This document shows positions 40,301-52,300 of a stretch of DNA of 64,000 nucleotides, in pieces. Where the stretch lies: assembly GCA_900618425.1 (NCBI GenBank), contig UZAN01039371.1:116592-180591 (forward strand). Reading direction: 5' to 3'. Under the pieces are notes generated by a model that saw only the letters and a list, made by a program, of their open reading frames with translations, was not told the origin of the DNA and ran no database searches. The position numbers and the translations under genes were made by a program. How positions within the stretch are numbered: the stretch's first letter is position 1; every line of letters starts with the position of its first letter. The DNA is from Echinostoma caproni (Eukaryota > Platyhelminthes > Trematoda > Plagiorchiida > Echinostomatidae).

Positions 40301-43300
40301 TATTGCTAAACACCCTCTCCTCAGGCGGCGTTCTATTGCTTGCGTTTGAATTCTGGGCCAACTATTTCTCCAACCGTCAGCAGTTCATAGGATACGAAGT
40401 GGTATATCTTCACTGCTACCCCCCCTCATGCGGCGTACTGCAAGGCGCTATTTTGTCTTCTTTTCTACTTTCCACTTACATTTCCTCTATGCCTATGAGT
40501 GATTGTTCTCTTCTTCTTAACTATGCAGACGATAAAATATTCGGACTGTCTTACCGCAACCCATCTCCTGGAACCACTCTACAAGATGATATTTCGGAAG
40601 TAGTTCGAAGGTCTGAAAAAGAGACATACATATGAATTCCCAAAAATGCAATAACGTAATCATTTCTCTTCAGAAAGTTCCAAAATACTCTGAGCTCTCA
40701 AATGCCAACCCGCCTTTATTTATCCTGAATTATCAGATGTATAATCTACCGTCTCTTCAATACCTTGACATTTTTTTCAACTGTACACTCGCCTGGTCTG
40801 ATAACGTCACTGAGATCGTTCTGAAATTCAATAGACTCACGTTTTATGTTTCACGTCTTGGTTCACTTTCTATCTCAAATCATCGCATGAGGCATGTTTT
40901 TTTCGCCCGCGTTTTGCCCTGGCTTTATGGGTTAATTGTTATCTTCCACAGTCTTTTCAACAGTAACAACAAACTCATTTCCCGATCCTTAGAGTTATCT
41001 TATACCACGAGAGTATTTGCTATGGCATGTGGTGGCACACCACGTCCTGTAAAACATTCTCCACGACGATTTTATCTGTTTTTCTTTCTACCCCACTACA
41101 TTGTACCCTTATTATGTTTCTTTCTTATTCATCCATCCATTCCAGTCGTAAACGTAATTAGGCATGCAGTCAGGCCTACAGGGACTACATTGTACCGTAT
41201 CTCACCAGATTTTTCACAAAGCGTAAACCCATTTCAAAGCAATTTATCTTGCCATGTTACTGTGTTGCACCAACCACGAAATAAAAACATTCAGAGTTGC
41301 CCTAAACGTTTGCAGCTTCCCTCACATTCACGAATCCACTGTAACTAATTCCTGACGCTGGTTTGCTTTTCGTACTTGGGTAGTTCCGTGAACAATGACG
41401 GGCGCGCAGCAAAGGTGATCACCGCCCGCATTTCCAAGGCTCGAGCAGCATATTAGATCAACATTCTTTGTTTATATAATTGGTAACATCGAACTTAGTT
41501 GCGCTTTAGACGCCAAGTTTTAATTGCAGTAATTGACGAATGACGGGGGCATTCGGTGTGCACGATAGTGGTATGATAATCACCCTTTTGTGCGTCCATT
41601 TTTGTTCGGAAGAGGTCTAATCAAACTTAGAGAAAGGTATTTAAACGGACAATGACCCAATAATCAATTTGATTCGCTTAGCACTTAGAAAACAAACTAT
41701 GTATTTCGAAACCCTTATTGCATTTCTTTTCATGTGATATAAAAACATTTTGGCAAAACACAAATTTCTGCCATCCTAATCTGCGTAACTTTCTCTTGTT
41801 TGCCTTTCATTACAATTATTTGGAAATTAGGCATTTTATTGTGAAAATTGAAAGGACACATTGGAAGTCATTTTTTCCCCTGAAAAGTGTTCTTGTCTTT
41901 TATATTCTTTGCTAATCTTAAAAGGAATATTAATTATGGACCAATTTAAGTCCAATAGACGCGTAGAACAAATTACACAGAAGAGAATCCTTCTAGTGAC
42001 CAGAACTGAGGTGAAATGGAGCGTAAATTTTCACCGGCGAAACTGAATTCAATCTACAACAGCAGTAGAATCTCTCTAGACAGAACAACACGAGGAACAC
42101 GTAATTTTGTGTTTGATTTTCGATCAAACTCAATTAGCTGTTTAATCTCAATAAAGTTTGTCTCCGTATTTGTGAATGGACAATGTGAATTGTGTAGCTC
42201 GGTATTGCATGAATTTCCCATATGGTTACTTTATTATCCACTTAAAGTATTTTGCTATTTATTTCCGCACACAGGCTGCGAATGAACAATTCCATATGTA
42301 CGGTCGGCATTTTACAGTTTGAGTAATGCGTGATATTGTTACTAGAAGGCAAGTCAGCTGGTAAAACGTTTATTAATCCAATTCCTTCATTATTCTGTTG
42401 AACCATTCAGTGATTCTTGCGGAGGATAGGGGGACGCTCTTGTTCGTTTGATACCCCAGCAGTCTAAAGTCTCCCGAAAAATCTTGGATTTGAAACGCAG
42501 TTCCTGGTCGGTAATGACATTTTCGGGGATACCGAATTTCGCAATCACATTGTCTATAAATATCCGAGCATCCGTTTCTCCTGTTTGACCTGAGGTTGCT
42601 AACGCTTCCACCCAGCGAGATACGAGTTCGACCATCACAACAATATACTTTTTGCCTGTTGGACTATTAGGTAGAGGTCCAGATACATCCAGTCCCCTGG
42701 TTTGAAGTACTCCCTGGTTGTCTATCAGTTGCATTAGCGGTGTTGACGGCGCCGTATGTTTATTATGTTGGCCATTGAACAAGAACGGATGTATTCAATT
42801 ATATCTGGACGCATTGTTGGCCAGAACACACGACTTCGTATTGAATCGAGAACTGATTGCCGTCCCATGTGTACTCCATCGTGTGCAAGCTTCCATACCC
42901 TTACACGAAGGCCGGCTGGGATGAATGGCAGTCGCCTAAGTCTCAGTCCGTGTTCCATGTCCACTTCAACCACCAAGCTCTCATTGTTCAAATGCAGGCG
43001 ATCCCAGATCTTCAACAATTCTCCTACTTCTGGTGACGTTTCTTCCGGCTTTGCTTTTGACCGCAGATGTTCACATATGGTTCACACTGGGTCGTGTTCT
43101 TTCTGATGTTTATTAAGTTCCACCACCTTCCATCACAATATGAGTGATTGATCAAAAGCAGATTGCGTATGTTTCTCCATCACAGTGGAGTTATAAGCCT
43201 GACTGAATTCAATTGGGCAGCATTTCACTATAAATTAACTGATAAAACTGCGCACATGACGGCGCATTTTACCCGAAGTATTTGACTTGAGATATGCATT

Positions 43301-46300
43301 CTTTAACTTCTCGATAAACATCATGAAGCATCAGATCTGTTTCCCTGGTTTCACAGTAATTGCGTTTGCTTTGCCACCCGGAATAATTTGATTACTTAAC
43401 ATGATACAATTTTCAGATTGTTCTCTCTCGAATGCATTGAGAATATCCTCCCAAGATATTTCAGCTCTTCGAGAGAATGGAGGGGCATTGCATGTGTTAG
43501 TTGACATTTGAAGTATTGACCGTTAAATATAAGCTGTGATAAGTCTACGAGAAAATGTTTGGCATTGTTCTGTGTAGATGTCCGAAACTCAGGCACGGTA
43601 CTTTCTCATCTACTCAGCCTACAAATCGAAAAGCTTTCCTTCGTATGCACTCAGACAACCTATCAATGTTTAGTCCTCGTCAACATCGGCCAAGCAATTT
43701 TATGGGGTTCAAAGGGAAGGGTGAATCAGTGATCATAGACCCCCTTTTGGACAGAGTTTTTTGGATATAAAACAAATTTCTGATTGGGGTGGTTAGTCGA
43801 TGCTACTTCTTTTATTTTATTTTGTGGTTCCCATTCAGATGAACTGTGATAAACTTTATTTTTTCAACTCATCTTGAATAACCTGGGACGGTAAAAACAA
43901 GATCAACTGAACGTTATGCGTGCGGAAAGCCATTGGCATGATGGGAAAGATGAGTTACCGGGAACGTTTTTGGGTTTTTATTTATGCTTATTATTTGCAG
44001 GGTATTCCGAGGTACTGGCAGCTTGTCCGTTTATGTATAACTTAAAACGCTCCGGAACGCTTTTAACTGATCAATTCTGATTAATATTTGCACGGAATGC
44101 GTTCAACAATGGTCATTGCGTAGCTTTATCCGCAATGGTCAATATCTATCCAGGGGAACTTTTGAGTTTACAAAGAATTGTGAGATGTCTGATCTCCGGA
44201 ACTATTGTTCCCAGAATCAACTAAAGTCCAAAGTCACAGGCTTGGATCGGAATGTCGTTTTCTATCCAACTTGGCCATATTTCGGATTGTTATCTTGTAG
44301 TAACTTTTTATTCAATTTCCGCTTTGCCCAAGATGCATTTGAGTAAACATGTCGACATTATTTAGAAGACCGGAATGCGCATTCTTTCGAATCATTAATT
44401 GTTCAATTTCTAGATGAAATGCACAACGGAATCAATCTTCTAACCCAACTGACTATTTGACAAGCACGAATTATAAACTGCCTCAACCAAATCCTTGATG
44501 CGGATTGCATCATACATAGAACCATGTGAACATTAATCATTAATTTTCATGTTTTTCATCACTCACGATTTACGCAGTTTCATGTTTGTTTATTGCTATT
44601 GTTTGAGAATTCACAGATAAAATTGTCATGGGAAAATAAAATAAAATAAAAACAGATTACTAAAACCAGTTTCATCGTGAGACCGGAAATCGGGTTCACG
44701 ATCACATGTTTGTTTGTCCACTCATCCGACCATCGAGATTACTCACGATGTGGTTTGTATGGGAGGTGGGCCAAGGAAGCTTTAGCGCTTGCACAAATTG
44801 TTTTTTGGGCACACAGAGGGGGTTCGTGCAGACGAATGCCTACCGCTTCTGCCGTAGCCAACATCCGACAGCGAACCTGCCTCGATAATCACCCGCGAAC
44901 TTTGTGCAGAGGTCGGAAAGCCTCGCACACGTTCACGGTATGATTTGTCTCAGCTAGGTGTGAAACCACTGCACTGGTGAGTGACTTAATCGTTCCGGTG
45001 TTCAACCACGCAGGGTGGTGTTCACGAATCCGTTCGGACAATCGCCTGACCGTGCGGCCTATGTACGTTGTTCCACAGGAACAAGTAAATGAGTATACAC
45101 CGAATGAAACCGCAGAGTCTGGAACTTTGTCCTTCAGTCGCAAACACACAATTGGCCTGGACGTGAACAGCACACGGAGCATAGAAAGACTTATCGATTG
45201 CGTCAGATGATCTTCTTTGTATTATCTCGGCTGATGTGTCCCCTTTGAACGGTAAAGAAATGCACACGGATTTTTTCTTAACCTCGGTGTTTTGTAAAGT
45301 TTTCTGTGCACTGAATCATTTTGTTTCAGTGATTCAGTGCACGGAAAACTCTTTAGAAAACACTGAGTTGAAGTCACTCACCAGTGCAGTGGTTTCACAC
45401 CTAGCTGAAACAAATCATACCGTGAGCGTGTGCGAGGCTTTCGGACCCCTGTACAAAGTTCGTGGGCGATTATCGAGGCAGGTTCGCTGTCGGATGTTGG
45501 CTACGGCAGAAGCGGTAGGCATTCGTCTGCACGAACCCCCTCTGTGTGCCCAAAAAACAATTTGTGCAAGCGCTAAAGCTTCCTTGGCCCACCTCCCATA
45601 CAAACCACATCGTGAGTAATCTCGATGGTCGGATGAGTGGACAAACAAACATGTGATCGTGAACCCGATTTCCGGTCTCACGATGAAACTGGTTTTAGTA
45701 ATCTGTTTTTATTTTATTTTATTTTCCCATGACAATTTTATTTCCATGTGGTGAGATGTATTGAGATGTATTGGCATGAATACGAATTTCTGAAAACGAG
45801 CTTGTTCACCACTGCTGTTTTGTTTGATATGTGCTCTGTGGCTTTTTTTCAACAATTCACAGATACAAGACCTGTATATTGTTTTAGCGTGGTCTTATTT
45901 TATGAGAGCTCATGTAATCACCAGAAGCCCCATGCATTCTCATAAGCAATAGTCTGTGAATTCTTCTCTTTACTACTTAACAACAGTGCGTATTGTCTTT
46001 GTGTCTCTCCAGCTACTCGAGTTGCCGAGTTTGGGTTCTAAGATACTGGACACCTAATGGCTAACCGAGACAGGGATAGGTTATCAGTTTTTGTCGTGTA
46101 ACGTTTCTCGTTAGGGTACAAGTAACTAGGATGACAAAGTTTTCCTTCGAGTGGTTATTCACTTTCTATGTATGACAATGTGGAATTCACCATCGGTAAA
46201 CAGATTCTCACCATTTCTTTACAGATAGTAATACCTCCATACAAATCACCACCGACGGTGTTGAAAAATTTGTGCACAGGTCAAGTGGAGGCGTTCCAGT

Positions 46301-49300
46301 GCAACGAATGCAAAAGCGACCGTGTACTCGTTGCCAGTTTAGCTTTTCTACCCACCGATACCCATGGAACAGGAAGCCCATTCACAAAAATGTGCCCCGA
46401 ACAGTTTCATTAGTTGCACATCACTTGAATGCTGATCATCCCAATGGTGTTGAGCCTTCCACATTTGTCACAATCAGTGGGCACTCGGTTCATTTGGAAT
46501 GTGTACCGAATTCAGAAGGTCGACAGGAACCACCGTGTATTCTTAAGTCATCTGAGGTCGCCGTCTTCGACGAACGGAAACATTCGTTGCGGGACGAGAA
46601 AGAAGCGAATCAGATGAGTGATAATTTGAAGGAACTCACATTTGAAACCGGTGAATTCGCTTATCTGCCCTGTAGAACACTTGGAGCTGGAGAAGAAGAT
46701 GTAAGTATCCGGACATGGATGAAAGTGTCCCCCATAATGGATGAATCATAGTGACAAATTCATAATAATCACTTCCCCTTTATTATTTCCAAGTAGCTAA
46801 CTATCATTTATTTTCTATCCAACTCAGTTTGCGGGTTTGATATTTGCCGTAAACTATCCATTCGGTGGTAACAATTTAGTACGGGTAGCAATAGTTCAAC
46901 AGTAGTTCCAATTTAACTCATTGTCTCCGGGTTTTTTATTTTAATACCATACCATACCGTATTTTCAAACATATTTGTGGTCTCTATAAAATGCAGATTA
47001 AAAATTGCTGTACCTTTAACTATATCGAAGGATCAATAATACTAATAACAATAATAATATCCAAAATGAATACAACCCCCCAAATGCACTGATTTCATCA
47101 CAAAAGTTGTCTCAAATCACTGACCGTTTTCGGATATTGTCGCTAAACAGACTTGGCACAACTGTGATAGAGGATCCCTCGAGGATGGTCCTTTGACCAA
47201 CCCTGAAATCGAGAAAACGCGCAAACAACCGTGGAAAGAGGCATCCAATGGATCAAGCACACGACTGACATTTTACAAGACCGCAGATCTCGTGCGGTTA
47301 ACCTCAATAATAGAAGTAAAATAAAAAAGTGATTTAAATCGTAAAACTCTTGATAAAATCAATTGGGCCGGGTGTGCTTCACTTGGTCCTCATTGCGATA
47401 CAATGCATTCAACTGCTTTGATAGAATAAGTGAATAGGTGTCACTCTCCGCGTTCACCCGTTCCATCTATAACTGCGATATTAGATTGAACTCAGAGAGA
47501 ATCACTTTTCATAGGATAAAACTTAATTCTAATAAATGTTTCTAATCAAAGGTTAAATAGGACGCAGTAGTACTTGGGATCGCGCTTTTATCCTCCATGC
47601 GATCTGCTTCCATTAGGCAGCTTTTATTTAGTGTTTAACCGGGTTTGGTTGAACCAAGGATTTTGCAGTCCAATTGTTGGTATACATAATAATAAACTGA
47701 AACATTTGGGTGATTAGATTTAGGTAGCGATAAACTGCCATTTTGAGTGCTCTCTTCCGCTGGCCAGATACCGATCAACTTGGATTTGACAAAACTTGTG
47801 AATGGACGTGAGACAAAAGCAAACAAACCATGAACGGAATAAATCAACAACTGTAACTGGATCTGACTGAGTCAGTAACAAATCCCGTGATTTTAATAAT
47901 GGCTGGGAACTTTTGTGATAGTGTGATAAGATAGACCTGATCACGTGGTTGGTAAGGGTCGTCGTTTCTCCGGAACTCGTACCTCCTTGTTTCAACCTGC
48001 TGCTGCCTCAGTGCTTCCAGATGTGATTAGATCGGTGCATCACTTGTGCTCCACCGGATCATAATCTAATTTGTGGACTCGATAAGCGATCACCGTCACT
48101 AACACGCTGGCTTTGATCTGCGAAGTGGATTTAACTCAAGTTTGAAGGGAAAAAGAAATCATCAGCATCAACATTCTACAGCGTAATACAGTAAAAGGAA
48201 CTTCACAGATCGATGCCAAACTCATATTGCATACAAGGTAAGTGAGAATGTGTAATGAGGATAGGAATTCGGCTTAATTTTAGGGACGGGAAAGAAAGCG
48301 AACCTCTATGGTCAACAAACAGAGTACACAGTTCAAGTGTGCATACATGCTATTTTACGCGTTCTGGTCTGATAAGAAGTGACAGCATGAGCGCCGTTGC
48401 TGTCTATTTGCCGTCATATCCTTCCATGTCTCCAACCAACCGGTTGTGGAGTCTTTCGGACCCCAACCTGGTAGGCGAGAGACACCTACTCTACCTAATT
48501 GGTCCATGCATTTCTTTATGTCTCCTCTCCACGTCATATGCTGGCCTCCATATAGATTTCTTCAGCCTGCAACAGCCACCGCGAATAAGCCGCGCTGCGA
48601 GAGGCGACTGTCGGACATACGCAAAACGTGTCCTAACCAACGGAGTCTATTAAACTGGATTTGATGAGATAGCGAGTTTTTGTTTGATATATTCCCAAAC
48701 ACCGGGCAACTTAATTCTAAGTTACTAATCCACTCACTCTATCCTACTTAGGCCAGACTACCTAAGCATCGATTATCTAAAACCTCAAGGCGACGGATGT
48801 CTGCTACCAGCAAATTCCAGGTCTCACAACCGTAAGGCAGAACTGATCACACAATGGCACAGTATACGCGACTTTTCAATTTCAACGAAACGTCACGTCG
48901 CCGCCACAGGCGTTTTAGTCCTGCGTAGGCTGCTCTAGCCTTGGAACTGCGGACGGTTATCTCCTTTGATACGCTACCGGCGTTGATCACGCACCTACCC
49001 AAATACGAGAAGCAGTCACCTTCAGCTAATTCCTGACCGCCTAGTTTCATAACAGACCTCGGCGAAACCCAGTCTTGTAGCATCACTTTGCACTTAGGAG
49101 GTGCAAGGCAAATGCCAAACGAAGCGACAGAATTGATAATCCATCAAGTGCTCTTTGTGCATTCTCCATAAATTCGAACAAACAGACTATGTTGTCAGTA
49201 TACTCCAAATTGCTCAGTTTTTTATTAGCTGTCTATTCAATACCTAAATTTTGGAGACCACTTAGTGCGTTCTCTAATATTTTGTGCTTAATCTGAGAGT

Positions 49301-52300
49301 TGGAAAGGTTTGCCCTTCATTTTGACGGACGTCACCATTTAAATAATAACGTTTATAAATCCTGTCCGTTTAACTTGTATTGCTTATGTAACGCGTATAT
49401 TAAATCAAGGTTTTCTTTAACTATCTGGAGATTGAACGTTCGTAATCTACGGTATCAAGTTATCCGGTGAAATCCTTGTCGAACTTTCTCAGCACTACTT
49501 GCTGATAGACATATTACAAGAACACATTATTTCTATTATTTCTATTTTGGTATGTATATCAGTGATGAACATAATATTGATGTAATATTCATTCATTTTC
49601 AAAATATTATTGAAGTGAATTTCAAATATATATTACATATAAAAATGTAGAGAATTCACTCTGTTGTGGTCCTTCCATTCTGCGTAAAATCTGCAACAAA
49701 ACCGCAGGTTCAGACACACGGTCCACAATGCCCTCCATTCTCTTAATAACACAGACTGGGAACACGTTCACACGATCATAGAAGTGATGTAATACTCATC
49801 AATTTCAAATTCTATCACGTGCTTCATTGATGCATGCCAGTGATTCGTGTCCTCAACCAGTTCCAGTGATGCAGAATAGAACAATCTACTTTACAACTGA
49901 CTATGTTAACCTTAAGTGTCTAGACAAAATTAAGAAAGTTGAGGCACTTTGAGACTTTACTGATCATCATTGATTGATTGACCACCTGGTGGTGAGAACT
50001 CGACGGAGCGAAAACGTGACACACACGCAGACACCCTGGGTGCACTAGAATCAGCAACAACAACAACTTATTGCAGCGTGAAATACAATCTGTCAAATCC
50101 GTCAATACCGGTAGACAAAAATCCATTGAAAATATGTCATCATGGGACTCGAATGAGATGGAAGGTGTGGGTCTGATTAATGGTTCCCGTGACATAACAC
50201 CTTAACTCGGCACTTCTGAATATTGGGGAATTTCGCAATTTTTGCAATGTGGGACTAAACTTTTCTAGCCAGAGATAATTCGTATTACTTATATTTTCAA
50301 TAAAGTGGGGCAGCACATTTTCAAACGCATTGAAACTTATTGCAGTAGTAACAGAAACCCCTCCGAACCGTGTGAGCGGCCAGCGGGCGCGGCATTCGAC
50401 CACTTTCATGGTATGAAGTGATTTAACCAGCTACATACAGCGTGGGGGGACATTTGTGCAAGTAGAACGCTGCATGATCAACAGAACAGTGTACTCTGTA
50501 TAATCCGCTTATGGATAATTCACGAAATCTCAGATAACAAACAGACTTCATTTCAGTTTATAGACATTTTATCACTCCTTGGTGGCATAGATCTTTCGGG
50601 GCCGTTGAAAGCATGACCAAGATAAATCAGACGCGCGCTTGTTGTGGGCATCCCTGTCTGCATTGTTTACGGCTGATTTCGGTTTCGCATGGTGCTACTT
50701 AATGCAACCCATTAACACACCGATCCCAACTCAAGTAGGCATATCAACATATGGGCTAATGCCTGAGGTTCCGCTCATGATAGGTCCCCTTTCCACTTAG
50801 CCGAAGTCTACCAGAGCAACCCTAGAGTAAAACACGTTGTTTAAGCCTGGGTTTTAACAAGTTTTCGGCAATCTTAAATGGTCAGAAATACGATTATGAT
50901 ATTGTTGTTCAATGGGTAGAGCCTGTGTAGCAGAAGAAGATAGTCGGTGTCTGCGCCTGGGTGCAAATCGCCCAAGTTCTTGATTTTGTACAGATTAGTT
51001 CCAATAAACTTATTCAGATAGGGCGCGTGTCTCTTCGATCGCGTCACGTTAAGATATCCGAAAGCAATCAGTTATTTATCTGTCTAAAATGATTTAGGTC
51101 TGATCGAGCAAAACGCAGGTTAAGAAACTAAACTAAAAACAATTTTTCTCTGAATGGTATTGAGTTAATATGAGATATCGTATTCATTTTCTATGATTAT
51201 CAAGGAACGGAAAGTGTTTTTGTAAACAAATTTGTCAACAGATTATCTGAATGTGAGTTCCAGATTGCGATTTGGACAAAGCAACCGATCAATTGGATTG
51301 GAATACATCACTTCTGCTACCCCACTTCTTAAATCAAAGAAGGCACTTTTATGTATGATATAAATTAGTAAATTTTAATGAACTGAGACAAAACAAGAAT
51401 GACTGAAATTATTTTCTACGTCACTAAGTACTTGAAATGCGCGTGCACATTACTGATTGAGATTGAATAAGGAAAGCTTTTGTTTACTTTCAAGTAGCTA
51501 ATACTTTCATCCACAGATCAGTTACGGCAATAAACACAATACTAAAGCAAATAACGACAGGAATAAGTCACCTGGATTACGCATAGATCACCAACGTGGA
51601 CAAATATAGTTCACGAACTGTGTTTAACACACATCTTTTGGTCAGTTCGGCAAAATGTGATACAACCGAATCCAACAAGAGCCCCGACAGCTGCGAATAG
51701 CTCTTCGCTAGCCGGACAGACTGATCGGAAGAGGCCACGTTTCTAGGAGACGCTTATTTTAAACAAACCAAAAATATTATTCAAACAGAAGTTGTTTGCA
51801 CTCATAAACAATACATAAGTAATCATTATTCTTGATGATGTTTCTTCGCATATTTCTGCGAGGATCAGAAATATATTTTCTGTTTGTACTCAGTGAGCGG
51901 CCTAAAATGAAATTCTCATCATTGTCATCGCTGATTGTGGTTGTGGTCGTGGTGTTGGTGTTATCGATCCTGGCGGGGGAGGGGACGGGGGGAGGAAGTA
52001 NTGTGGTTCATCATCCTATAATCTTGCGATTTTTTCTGTTCAAAACGTCACAATAACCCTATGTCTCTAGTTACCGACTGGCAGCCTTTAACTAGTTGCA
52101 GGCATCATCCTAAAAAATGATTGTGTGTGTATATTGTATACGCAAACCTAAAGTGTAGTCCTATTATTATTATTATCCATTAATCTAATTGCATGTGATT
52201 GCTATTGCCAAACCCAAAGAGAACTGAATGATTAATACACACTTTACCTAGAGTACGGAGTAATTCATTGGACGGTGTGATTAGGCATCACTTCATATCA

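Larger units (their letters stand above)
39840..41348 (+). mobile_element. CR1/Rex/L2-style LINE, 5'-truncated, in intron 1
   Basis: The reverse transcriptase and C-terminal tail are present; no endonuclease domain is visible upstream. Two long plus-strand frames (39979-40635 and 40632-41348) cover it, with one frame change at about 40630, so it is younger or better preserved than the LINE at 21 kb. No target-site duplication or tail could be defined. The insertion lies in the same orientation as the host gene. Confidence 0.8.
42390..43110 (-). mobile_element. Ty3/Gypsy LTR retrotransposon fragment (integrase region)
   Basis: Only the integrase part of the polyprotein is recognisable. Order on the minus strand is a linker (about 43110-43019), the zinc-binding domain, then the catalytic core. 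No LTR, protease, RT or RNase H was seen on either side, so the copy is a solo internal fragment. It is antisense to the host Ig gene. Confidence 0.8.
44617..45845. mobile_element. Penelope-like element, head-to-head inverted duplication (palindrome)
   Basis: A minus-strand copy (about 45320 down to 44617) and a plus-strand copy (about 45328 up to 45845) meet at an axis near 45324 with only about 11 bases between them. The 374-base outer arms (44617-44990 and 45369-45741) are almost identical, including a 3' UTR (TTTTA)n run. The plus copy has lost about 290 bases that contain the N-terminal half of the nuclease. Both copies lack the reverse transcriptase. Penelope-like elements encode RT plus GIY-YIG nuclease and commonly leave rearranged, partly inverted insertions. 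The structure lies in intron 1 of the Ig gene. Confidence 0.9.

Noticed and set aside
42756..43106. Plus-strand 116-codon frame
   Set aside because: It is the antisense of the Gypsy integrase fragment.
44677..44943. Plus-strand 88-codon frame, also found at 45415-45681 on the minus strand
   Set aside because: Antisense reading of the Penelope-like nuclease tail; its presence twice only reflects the palindrome.
48255..48653. Plus-strand 132-codon frame
   Set aside because: Antisense of the RTE element's C-terminal region.
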